Below are positions 1 to 6,600 of a stretch of 7,745 nucleotides of DNA, piece by piece. Every line of letters starts with the position of its first letter. Within the stretch, counting starts at the first letter, position 1. A program made the translations under genes and the position numbers. The stretch comes from B3-G11 sp039714175 (GTDB taxonomy: Bacteria; Actinomycetota; Acidimicrobiia; Spongiisociales; UBA5794), in NCBI GenBank assembly GCA_039714175.1, contig JBDLJV010000103.1:1-7745 (forward strand). The letters are read 5' to 3'. The notes beneath the pieces are model-generated. The model saw nothing but the letters and a program-made list of their open reading frames with translations, did not search any database and was not told the origin of the DNA.

Positions 1-458
1 CCGAACCTCCGCGTCTCCGGGTTCTGGGCGTTGGCGAACGTGCCTATGACGTACTCGTAGTCGTTGCGCGTGTCCACGACGATGGTGTCGGGATCCGAGA
101 TGAGTTCATTCCACTCGTCCGGAGGGACGTGCACACCCGTGTTGCGGATCGAATCGACCTCGCCCACGCGCAGCGTGACGATCTCCTTCTTGAGCCGCAC
201 CTTCATCCTCAGGAACGGATCCTCCTCAGAGGTCGACCACTTCTCCTGCAACCCTGCGAGTCTCGGATCGGATCGCAGGAAGTCGAGTACTGCCTCAACC
301 TCGTGACGCGGCCCCGCAATCGTGCCGTTGACGCCCTCGGATGCCAGCAGGATCGTCCCCTTGACCCCACCTTCGGCCGCCAGCCCGACAAGCTTGTCTT
401 GGAGGGCCTTGTAGTCGGGAAGATCCGCGAACTGATAGAACGCCGCAATGTGAAACAC
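1..458 (-). CDS. trhO: tRNA uridine(34) hydroxylase, rhodanese family (TrhO/YceA), 5' part only
   Basis: The first 152 codons of a protein of about 300 residues are present; the rest lies past the left edge. The family hydroxylates uridine 34 in the anticodon of certain tRNAs (ho5U formation) in the cytoplasm. Seen here: an N-terminal ferredoxin-like part with the family signature GTILLASEGVNGTIAG at residues 34-49, then VRLKKEIVTLR (87-97), then GVHVPPDEWNELI (108-120), and the opening of the rhodanese domain, IVVDTRNDYEYVIGTF (126-141). The catalytic cysteine loop lies beyond the window and cannot be checked. The start is GTG at 458-456: an in-frame TAG lies four codons upstream and no other start codon intervenes. 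AGGA seven bases before the GTG could serve as a ribosome site, but the same bases form TAGGAT, a possible -10 box for a leaderless mRNA. Hairpin copy 1 ends 30 bp upstream. Family identity is firm. Confidence 0.92.
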   Translation of the reverse strand, partial: MFHIAAFYQFADLPDYKALQDKLVGLAAEGGVKGTILLASEGVNGTIAGPRHEVEAVLDFLRSDPRLAGLQEKWSTSEEDPFLRMKVRLKKEIVTLRVGEVDSIRNTGVHVPPDEWNELISDPDTIVVDTRNDYEYVIGTFANAQNPETRRF

Positions 459-464
459 CCCACA

Positions 465-470
465 ATCCTA
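465..470 (-). promoter_or_regulatory. candidate -10 hexamer TAGGAT before the TrhO gene
   Basis: On the minus strand TAGGAT lies six bases before the GTG start. This is the spacing at which transcription would begin on the start codon (leaderless mRNA, common in actinobacteria). No TTGACA-like -35 box is seen; its place would fall at the edge of the palindrome. The same bases contain AGGA, so a Shine-Dalgarno reading is equally possible. Confidence 0.3.
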
Positions 471-487
471 CGCCCGCCAGCACCCAC

Positions 488-541
488 ACCCTTCTGGCGT
501 CCGTGACGGCGGTATATCGCCGTCACGGACGCCAGAAGGGT
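488..541. repeat. Near-perfect 54-bp palindrome, copy 1 of 2
   Basis: The left arm 488-511 is the exact reverse complement of 518-541, giving a 24-bp stem around the loop GTATAT. Inside the loop, 513-514 can also pair with 515-516, and 512/517 is G versus T, a wobble only in plus-strand RNA. Bases 491-542 are identical to 1501-1552 (52 bp, same orientation, 1,010 bp apart). The outermost base, 541, is also the last base of the stop codon of the AbiEi/DUF559 gene, and the TrhO start lies 30 bp further on. Position 3' of a minus-strand gene suggests a transcript-end or processing structure, but no T-run follows on either strand. Exact duplication suggests a repeat family. Structure certain, function open. 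Confidence 0.95.
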
Positions 542-1455
542 TAATCGGACCAGATCGTGGCGATGATGTCTCGGACAGACTCGGGATCGTCGATGAGTTG
601 GCGCCAGGTCACGCGGTACACGATCCATCCAAGCATCTGAGCAGTGTTCTGCTTCTCACGATCACGTTGAAACGACACGGGGTCCATGTGATGTCCCTCG
701 CTATCGGCCTCGATGATTGCGCGACGAGTCGGGTACGCGAAGTCATACCGACCAACAAACTCGCCGTGGTTCTCAATCACCCACTGACACTCAGGCATCG
801 GGTACGGCGTTGCTGACACCACCCGCCTCAAGAGATCCTCGAGATCGCTTTCGGTGATGCCTTCCCAGGTCAGTCTCTCCTCGACCAGGGGCCTGATGGT
901 GCCGATTCCGTTGCGCCCCTTGGCGGCGACACGCATGATGAAACGCTGTACCTCCCATATATCGAAGAGTCCCTTCCGAAGGCCGGTGTCGAGGCACGTC
1001 GCCACAAGCCATACCGGCGCAGATGCGCCCATGTCGACAACGGTTCGGACCGCCGTCGTGGCCGGAATGCCATCAACGACGACGATGTCCGACGATCGAA
1101 GATCCTTCGATTCCCGCACTTGGTGGTCTCCTCGCTTGACACGTGTGTGTCGCCGCGACACGATCTCGATGGTGTCGGGACGACGGTCAGTCAGGCCCCA
1201 TAGGTATGCCGCTGTTCGGTGAGATGCCGCGGCCGGCTCTGTTGCCGCAAATACAGCAGCAACGACATCTCTGTGCCACTGCTCAGGTGCACCAGCAATC
1301 GCGTAAACGCCGGGTTGGATGCGTCTATACGTTCCGCTACTCATCCGGTCGCTGATACTCCGCTCGCTGACACCGGCTGCGACAGCCTGCTTGCGCGTGA
1401 AGACGCCGTATTGCGTTGCCGCCATCGATGCGAGGAGCCGATCAGCATCAGCCAT
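541..1455 (-). CDS. AbiEi-like winged-helix protein with C-terminal DUF559 (Vsr/PD-(D/E)XK-like) domain
   Basis: 304 residues. Residues 1-50 resemble the AbiEi_4 winged-helix domain of type IV antitoxins: YGVFTRKQAVAAGVS (16-30), then SGTYRRIQPGVYAIAG (40-55). The middle part (about 60-200) holds the usual ASHRTAAYLWGL segment (77-88) and a second segment, VVDGIPATTAVRTVVDMGA (126-144). The C-terminal part matches DUF559, a nuclease fold related to Vsr: E206 in SDLEDLL, D238 in GRYDFAYP, E249 and D251 in IIEAD, then FQRDREKQN (262-270) and GWIVYRVTW (276-284). The acidic residues expected of an active site are therefore present. The start is ATG at 1455. An open frame continues upstream into palindrome copy 2, but those codons are the palindrome itself and are unlikely to be translated. 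The ribosome site is weak (GGACGG touching the ATG). No AbiEii-type nucleotidyltransferase lies beside it, so it is not an evident toxin-antitoxin pair. Such fused proteins are widespread in actinobacteria and usually annotated only by domain; the actual function is unknown. Confidence 0.87.
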   Translation of the reverse strand: MADADRLLASMAATQYGVFTRKQAVAAGVSERSISDRMSSGTYRRIQPGVYAIAGAPEQWHRDVVAAVFAATEPAAASHRTAAYLWGLTDRRPDTIEIVSRRHTRVKRGDHQVRESKDLRSSDIVVVDGIPATTAVRTVVDMGASAPVWLVATCLDTGLRKGLFDIWEVQRFIMRVAAKGRNGIGTIRPLVEERLTWEGITESDLEDLLRRVVSATPYPMPECQWVIENHGEFVGRYDFAYPTRRAIIEADSEGHHMDPVSFQRDREKQNTAQMLGWIVYRVTWRQLIDDPESVRDIIATIWSD

Positions 1456-1500
1456 CCGTCCAAGGTGCCACACGCGGCGCTCGGATTGAACCCTCTTGAT

Positions 1501-1548
1501 CTTCTGGCGTCCGTGACGGCGGTATATCGCCGTCACGGACGCCAGAAG
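1501..1548. repeat. Near-perfect 48-bp palindrome, copy 2 of 2
   Basis: The 21-bp arms 1501-1521 and 1528-1548 are exact reverse complements around the same GTATAT loop as copy 1. The 52-bp identity with copy 1 runs 1501-1552 and includes GGTT beyond the right arm. On the left, identity stops at 1501, so the stem is three pairs shorter than in copy 1. It lies 8 bp past the stop codon of the DUF192 gene and 45 bp before the ATG of the AbiEi/DUF559 gene. It could therefore act at the 3' end of the first, in the control region of the second, or both. Read as codons, either strand gives nearly the same peptide (TAIYRRHGRQK / TAVYRRHGRQK), as expected of a palindrome; this is not evidence of coding. 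Confidence 0.95.
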
Positions 1549-1556
1549 GGTTGGGG

Positions 1557-2096
1557 TTAGTCGGAGTAGGTGATCACGGTGTCTGGAGTGATCCAGTCAA
1601 GGGTGCCGGGAGGGGCCTCGATGGCGAAGCGGAAGTCGAGATTCTCGGCGGGGCGAAACGTGGGGCAGGGGTCTGCGGTGCACGGCTCCATCGAGGCACG
1701 GTCCTTGTAGGTGCCGTCCTCGTTGAACCACACGATGTCGAGCGGGATCAGGGTGTCCTTCATCCAGAACGCATCGCCGTCGTGGCGCCAGAAGAAGAGC
1801 ATGCCGTCGAGGTCCAGCAGATCCTCCACTCCCTGGAGCCCCTGCGCACGCAACCCGGGATTGTCTGCAATGGCCAGCAGCATCATTCGGTCGCCGACCT
1901 GCACGTGCTCGACCACGTAGTCTGCGATCTGGGGCGGCACCTGGATCGGGATCGTTGTGGTTCCCTCACCGCCTCCTGCAAGTTCGGTCGTCGATGTGAC
2001 TTCGGCCGTCGTAGTCGTGGCTTCCGAGTCGGCCGGCGTCGACGTGCACGCTGCGGTGAGAAGGGCGATCAGGATCGTCGTGGTGAGCAGTCGCAT
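1557..2096 (-). CDS. DUF192 family lipoprotein
   Basis: 179 residues. The N-terminus is a lipoprotein signal: MRLL, hydrophobic TTTILIALLTAA, then Cys17, so the mature protein should be lipid-anchored outside the membrane. Residues 18-49 are a low-complexity Thr/Ser/Gly linker typical of actinobacterial lipoproteins. The DUF192 domain follows (about 66-175) with NPGLRAQGLQGVEDL (79-93), DGMLFFW (97-103) and FWMKDTLIPLDIVWF (110-124), matching the family's GLM...GMLF...FWMKNT..PLDI pattern, and a Cys pair in EPCTADPC (137-144) that could form a disulfide. The family's biochemical role is not established. The start is ATG 2096, which begins the signal peptide; the open frame runs further upstream, but that sequence lacks signal character and overlaps the divergent gene. 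The stop TAA is followed by palindrome copy 2. Confidence 0.92.
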   Translation of the reverse strand: MRLLTTTILIALLTAACTSTPADSEATTTTAEVTSTTELAGGGEGTTTIPIQVPPQIADYVVEHVQVGDRMMLLAIADNPGLRAQGLQGVEDLLDLDGMLFFWRHDGDAFWMKDTLIPLDIVWFNEDGTYKDRASMEPCTADPCPTFRPAENLDFRFAIEAPPGTLDWITPDTVITYSD

Positions 2097-2148
2097 GGCA
2101 ACAACGCTACTCGTCAATCCCAGATAGGACGACGAGTACGATTTCAAC
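2097..2148. promoter_or_regulatory. 52-bp divergent promoter region
   Basis: The only space between the DUF192 gene (minus) and the PPOX operon (plus), so both promoters should lie here or in the adjoining coding ends. Plus strand: TACGAT at 2137-2142, six bases before the ATG at 2149. Minus strand: TAGCGT at 2104-2109, seven bases before the ATG at 2096. Both fit the actinobacterial TANNNT -10 pattern at the distance for leaderless transcripts. Neither has a clear -35 box, and neither start has a convincing Shine-Dalgarno sequence. Confidence 0.45.
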
Positions 2149-2589
2149 ATGAGTAATCCACGAAGTGGCGTCCCTTCCATCGACCCAACCGATGCACGAG
2201 GCGCAGAAGTCATTGAACGTCTCGACAACGAGCGGATCGGTTGGCTGACGACCGTCGCTCCCGACGGCACACCCCAGACATCGCCGATCTGGTTCCTGTG
2301 GGAGCCGGACTCGGTTCTCATCTACAGCCTGGAGTCCGCAAGAGCGCGGAATCTGGCAAATCATTCACGGGTGTCGCTCAACCTCGACGGGAATGGGCTG
2401 GGTGGTGACATCGTGGTCATCGAAGGCACGGCGACGATCAGCGATGACACACCATCGTGTGTCGACAACCCCGACTATCTCGCCAAGTACAAACCGGTGA
2501 TGGATGATTACGGCTGGACCCCCGAGTGGTTCGCCGAGCGCTACTGCGTACCGGTGAGGATCGAGATCACGAAGTACCGGTACTGGTAG
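2149..2589 (+). CDS. PPOX-class flavin-fold protein, probably F420-dependent (Rv3369-like)
   Basis: 146 residues, a single split beta-barrel of the pyridoxamine 5'-phosphate oxidase superfamily. Residues 22-50 carry the first strand pair (IGWLTTVAPDG at 30-40, then TSPIWFLW at 44-51). VLIYS (56-60), RARNLANHSRVSLNLDG (65-81) and GGDIVVIEGTATI (85-97) complete the pattern of the Rv3369-type subfamily, annotated as probable F420-dependent enzymes. The C-terminus is ITKYRYW. Members of this superfamily bind a flavin or deazaflavin; the substrate cannot be told, and F420 rather than FMN or heme is an inference from family resemblance. The ATG is at 2149, with a TACGAT hexamer six bases upstream and no good ribosome site, so translation may be leaderless. 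It is followed after 5 bp by a DHFR-like reductase on the same strand, indicating an operon. Confidence 0.88.
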   Translation: MSNPRSGVPSIDPTDARGAEVIERLDNERIGWLTTVAPDGTPQTSPIWFLWEPDSVLIYSLESARARNLANHSRVSLNLDGNGLGGDIVVIEGTATISDDTPSCVDNPDYLAKYKPVMDDYGWTPEWFAERYCVPVRIEITKYRYW

Positions 2590-2594
2590 GCAGC

Positions 2595-3113
2595 ATGGCA
2601 TCGGACGTCGTTGCGTATCTCGCGGTCTCACTCGATGGGTTCATCGCGGAGTCTGACGGAACGGTGTCCTTCCTCGAAGATTTCGGTTCGGAGGAGTACG
2701 GGTTCCATGACTTCTTCGATCAGGTCGGAGCGCTGGTCATGGGTTCGACAACCTACGAGCAGGCTCTCAGCTTCGGTTGGCCGTATGGCGAGACACCAAC
2801 GCTCGTTCTCACAAGTCGCAATCTCGATATGCCTGACGATGCCTCCGTGTCCTTCTCGAGCGGGCGCACGGGCGAGGCGATCAACGACTTCGGGAGCGTG
2901 ACCGACGAGCGCATCTGGGTGATCGGGGGTGGCAAGGTCGTAACCGCTGCGCTGCAGGCCGGCGTGATCGACACGCTGGAACTCTATGTGATGCCCGTCG
3001 CCCTCGGACAGGGCATCCCCCTCTTCACAGAACCGTGCGAAGGACCGCTCAACCTCGTCGAGTCACAGGCGTTCTCCAACGGTGTCATCAAGCTCGTCTA
3101 CGAAGTGGGCTGA
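2595..3113 (+). CDS. DHFR-like / RibD C-terminal domain reductase family protein
   Basis: 172 residues, the full length of a single dihydrofolate-reductase-like (RibD_C) domain. Motifs: YLAVSLDGFIAESDG (8-22; Asp14 in the SLDGFIA element), GALVMGSTTYEQ (45-56; the MGRxTYE element), TLVLTSRNL (69-77), IWVIGGGKVVTAALQAGVID (107-126; the NADPH-binding glycine loop and following helix) and LYVMPVALGQGIPLF (130-144). The family reduces pterin, pyrimidine or other substrates with NAD(P)H. This stand-alone type is distinct from housekeeping FolA, and its substrate is unknown. The ATG at 2595 lies five bases after the PPOX stop; GGTAGG at 2585-2590, overlapping that stop, can act as ribosome site, so the two are probably translationally coupled. 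Its stop TGA lies only 4 bp from the convergent stop of the next gene. Confidence 0.9.
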   Translation: MASDVVAYLAVSLDGFIAESDGTVSFLEDFGSEEYGFHDFFDQVGALVMGSTTYEQALSFGWPYGETPTLVLTSRNLDMPDDASVSFSSGRTGEAINDFGSVTDERIWVIGGGKVVTAALQAGVIDTLELYVMPVALGQGIPLFTEPCEGPLNLVESQAFSNGVIKLVYEVG

Positions 3114-3117
3114 GTTC

Positions 3118-3618
3118 TCAGCCGTCCCAGTTCACCATCAGCATCGTTCCGGGCGTCCCAGTGGTGTCGGAAGCATCTATGACATTGACAGCGAAGTCCG
3201 CCTCACCGATCGTTCCACCCCAGGCGGTGCTCCTGGGACTTTCGAATGAGTTCGTGAACAGATCCTCCACGGATTGATCTGCGACCCACGCCTCGTAGAA
3301 GCTGACCAGCTCGTCATACGCCGACTCCGGGAAGTTGATGATGACGCCGTAGGAGTTGCCTTGGGCGATCGAAGAGGTCACGTCACCACCGTCGGGAACA
3401 GGGATCGGGAACCCGTCCGGGATCTCGCCACCACCGATGACGAGCGCACCCCCGCCCTCTTCATCTTCGAATTCGACCTTGATCTCACCGTCGTTGATCT
3501 CGACGTTGCTGACTTCATCATCCGCTTCGGCAAGTTGCTCGATCGCGATCTCGGCCGCGCTCGAGCATGCTGCGAGCACCAGTGTGAGCGCAAGTACAAG
3601 TGGTGTGAGCTTCTTCAT
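3118..3618 (-). CDS. Small acidic lipoprotein of unknown function
   Basis: 166 residues. MKKLTPLVLALTLVLAAC is a classic lipoprotein signal with lipobox LAAC (Cys18). The mature part is acidic: residues 23-54 are rich in Glu/Asp. A Gly-rich stretch (55-64) leads to IPDGFPIPVPDGGDV (66-80) and then VIINFPESAYDELVSFYEAWVA (92-113). A segment with this Pro/Gly character followed by a helix ending in FYEAW recurs in many unassigned actinobacterial lipoproteins, but I cannot name a family. Its ATG overlaps the stop TGA of the upstream giant gene (ATGA, 3615-3618), so it is the downstream member of an operon and probably translationally coupled; GAGGA lies about 12 bases upstream. The coupling suggests it works with the giant secreted protein, for example in anchoring or folding; that is inference. 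It converges on the DHFR-like gene with a 4-bp gap. Confidence 0.85.
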   Translation of the reverse strand: MKKLTPLVLALTLVLAACSSAAEIAIEQLAEADDEVSNVEINDGEIKVEFEDEEGGGALVIGGGEIPDGFPIPVPDGGDVTSSIAQGNSYGVIINFPESAYDELVSFYEAWVADQSVEDLFTNSFESPRSTAWGGTIGEADFAVNVIDASDTTGTPGTMLMVNWDG

Positions 3619-6600
3619 TGCAGAATCGTGTCCTCTCCCCGGCCCCCAACTAGGAGGTCCCATCCCGGACCACCCACGAGGTGGTCGTTCCCTTGCCCGC
3701 CGAAGATTACATCGTTTCCCTCCTCGCCGAAGAGCTCATCGTCGCCATAGCCGCCAAGGATCAGATCGTTCCCCGAGCCACCGAAGATGATGTCACTCCC
3801 CCCACCGCCGAAGATGATGTCGTTCCCGCCGAAGCCGCAGATGACGTCGTCACCGGACGTCCCCGCGAGGAAGTCAGCCGAATCAGTGCCGAGGATCGTG
3901 CAGAGGCCGAGCACTTCGATCGGGAAGATGATCTCCAGCTGTCCACCGAGCTGCCAATCACCCGTCACAATGATCCGGTGCTCACCGGCAAGTGTGTCCT
4001 CCGGGATGGTCACCACTACCGCGAACACCCCGTCGGCATCGGTGACGACGTCCGTCAGATGTACCGGGTCGGAGAAGAGCACGACAGTCGCTGTTGAATT
4101 CGGCAGTAGTCCCCCTCCAGTCACGAGCACATCATCTCCCGGAAGAAGCTCGGACAGCGGCTCACCGGTGATGGGATCAACCGCGGTCGCGGTCATGTCA
4201 GGGATCCCGCTTCCATCACTGTCATAGACCAGCTGGCCGCCATCGGTGACTGCAATGTTCTCCAGGATCGTTGCGAGATTCAACGGAGGCACGACATCAA
4301 GCGAATCGGCTACTCCGATTGCCTCCAGGATCGTTGCCAGTGTCAGCGGTGGCACGACATCGACGAGATCGCCCACCGCTATCGCCTCGAGAATCGTCTG
4401 AAGATTGAGAGGTGGAACGACATCAACGAGATCCGCCACTCCAATGGCTTCAAGGATTGTCGCGAGATTCAATGGAGGGACCACGTCGAGCGTGTCCGAG
4501 ACGCCGATGAGCTCCGAGATGAACACCCTGATCTGAGCCTCGAGCGTCAGGCTGTCCGTGTTGTTCGTAACGTTCGTCTCGGGGTTGGCAGACGATGTCA
4601 CCTCTGCGTCGATGCCGTAAACCTCTGGGTCATCCAGCGTCACCACGATGTCGAGATTGTGCGCAACCGAGACCGTGCCGACACTGCACGACAACACAGT
4701 GTTCCCGTTGATGACGAACGACTCACAGGCCGCATCGGTTGACACAACCAAGGTCGCACGTCCGGTGAAGCTCACGACGACGTTCACATCGCCCACAGGG
4801 GCATCGGGATTCGACTCAGCAATCGCTGCCCGCAGGGCCACCGGCTCGCCACGGTTGACGATGCCATCTGCGTCAGGGTCACCGGCCAAGACCGACAAGT
4901 CGATGGAGACATCGTTCGGCAACTCCAGAGGATCGATGACAAGGAGCGTGACCTCTCTTCGATCCTCGAGTGGTGTCGGCCAGTCGTCCCGGACGACGAC
5001 ATCGAACGTATGGCCCCCGGTCGTTGCTCCCACCCAGGAGAACACGCCGCTCACAGGGTCGATCGTCGCCCCAGCCGGGGCACCTTCGAGTGAATAGGTG
5101 AGTGCTTGAACCGGGAGATCCGGGTCAGTCGCATCCGCGTCGAACGTCACGGTGTCACCCGTGAAGACCTGCTGATCACCTATGGGAGCCAATCGCGGGG
5201 ACTGATTCGTCTCGACGACTGTGATCGTGAACGTTTCTCGAGCTTCTCCGCCCTTGCCGTCGGTGACAACGAACTCCACCGAGTAGACGTCACCGCCCTG
5301 GGTCTCGTCGGGCGCGAAGGTGTATATCCCATTGATCACCGTGTTCGGCGGCTTGTCGCCGAGCCAGGCATGGTCGAGCACATCCCCGTCGGGGTCGCTG
5401 TAGGCCGGGTTGATCTCGAGGGTGAATCCCTCGGACACGATCTTGTTGCCGATCGGCTCGAGCACAGGATCATCCTGGACCGGATCGACAGAGATCCTGA
5501 CCGTTGCGGGAAGAGATGGCACCCCATCAGTGGCGTAGTACGTGAACGCATCCGTGCCGTAGAAGTCGGGATCCGGCTCATACTTGAACGCACCACTCGG
5601 CTCCAGTTGAACGATGCCGTGCTGTGGGGGGTCGACGAGTACCGCCGTCATCGGATCGTTCTCCGCATCCGTGTCATTGAGCAACACACCCGGCGGGCCG
5701 ACTACAAGCGCCTCGTCCTCGTTCGTTCGGTAGGTGTCCTGTACTGCGTCCGGCGGCTTGTTCGCGACGGCGTCGACAACGAAGACATCAAAGAACGTGG
5801 ACGCCGACGCGAAACCGTCGTTCACTTCAATGACGACAAGGTCGCTGTCAAGAGTGGTGGGAGTGAAGGTGTATTCGCCGGTCACAGGATCCAATGAACC
5901 GAGTCCTGAGAACAGTATGAACTCGAGCGTGTCGGCCGGGATGTCCGGATCGGTTGCGGGCACCATGAGGGTCAGCGTGTCACCGAGGGCAACCTCCTGA
6001 AGCGGAACCGGATCGATGTGCGGGGGCGAATTGGTCTCGACCACCGTGATGGTGACGGGCGCTGTCACCTCATTCGGGGGATCGGACGTGTCTGCCGCTC
6101 GTATTGTGAACTCGAACGTCTTCCCGCCGTCGGTCTCCCCGGGCGTCCACTCAAAACCACCGTTGATCACGGCGCCCGGTGGAACCGGGTCGATCCCTGC
6201 CTCAAGCGTCAGCGTGATGTCGTCGATGGGGGTGTCAGGGTCGTAGAGGAAGGAGGATCGTGAGATGGATATCGTGTTGTGCTCCCCAGTTCTCCAATCG
6301 ATCGGTGTGAGCACCGGTGGTTGATCCCCACCCGTCACAGTGATTGTGATGGCTTCCGAGTCGGTCGTTGAAGGGATCCCACAGAGCGGGTCACCGTTGC
6401 ACACGTCCTCAGCCACTTCGACAACCACGGAGTGATCACCGATCTGACCGGACGTCGGCGTCCATGAGAAGACGCCACTCGCTGGGTCGATACTCGCTCC
6501 GATCGCCGTCGGCGTGGTGAGGGAATACGACAACGGATTGCCGGATGTGCCAGGAGTCGCTGTCGCGGTGAAGGTCAGCGACGTGCCGGCTGCCACGGTC

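Noticed and set aside
1465..1500. GGGTTCAATCC on the minus strand, resembling a tRNA T-loop.
   Set aside because: The T stem does not pair beyond the first base pair, and the upstream bases are the palindrome rather than D and anticodon arms.
1456..1536. N-terminal extension of the AbiEi/DUF559 protein starting inside palindrome copy 2 (TAIYRRHGRQK...).
   Set aside because: Those codons are the palindrome and its flank. The winged-helix family begins close to the ATG at 1455, and a 21-bp-stem hairpin would sit across the proposed start.
488..1552. The pair of palindromes as terminal inverted repeats of an insertion sequence.
   Set aside because: The intervening gene has no transposase motifs. 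The copies are direct repeats that are each internally palindromic, and no target-site duplication is seen outside them.
1551..2156. 201-residue plus-strand open frame opposite the DUF192 gene.
   Set aside because: The minus frame has a lipoprotein signal and conserved DUF192 motifs; the plus frame is low-complexity and has no recognisable motif.
4242..4514. Regular 63-bp spacing considered as a CRISPR or non-coding satellite.
   Set aside because: The repeats are contiguous with no spacers, in frame, and conserved at the amino-acid rather than the nucleotide level.
5106..5897. 263-residue plus-strand open frame, and other long plus-strand frames across 3700-7700.
   Set aside because: They are antisense to the giant gene, whose frame shows clear Ig, HAF and RTX motifs. 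They are Arg/Ser/Val-rich with no domain, as expected of shadow frames in GC-rich DNA.
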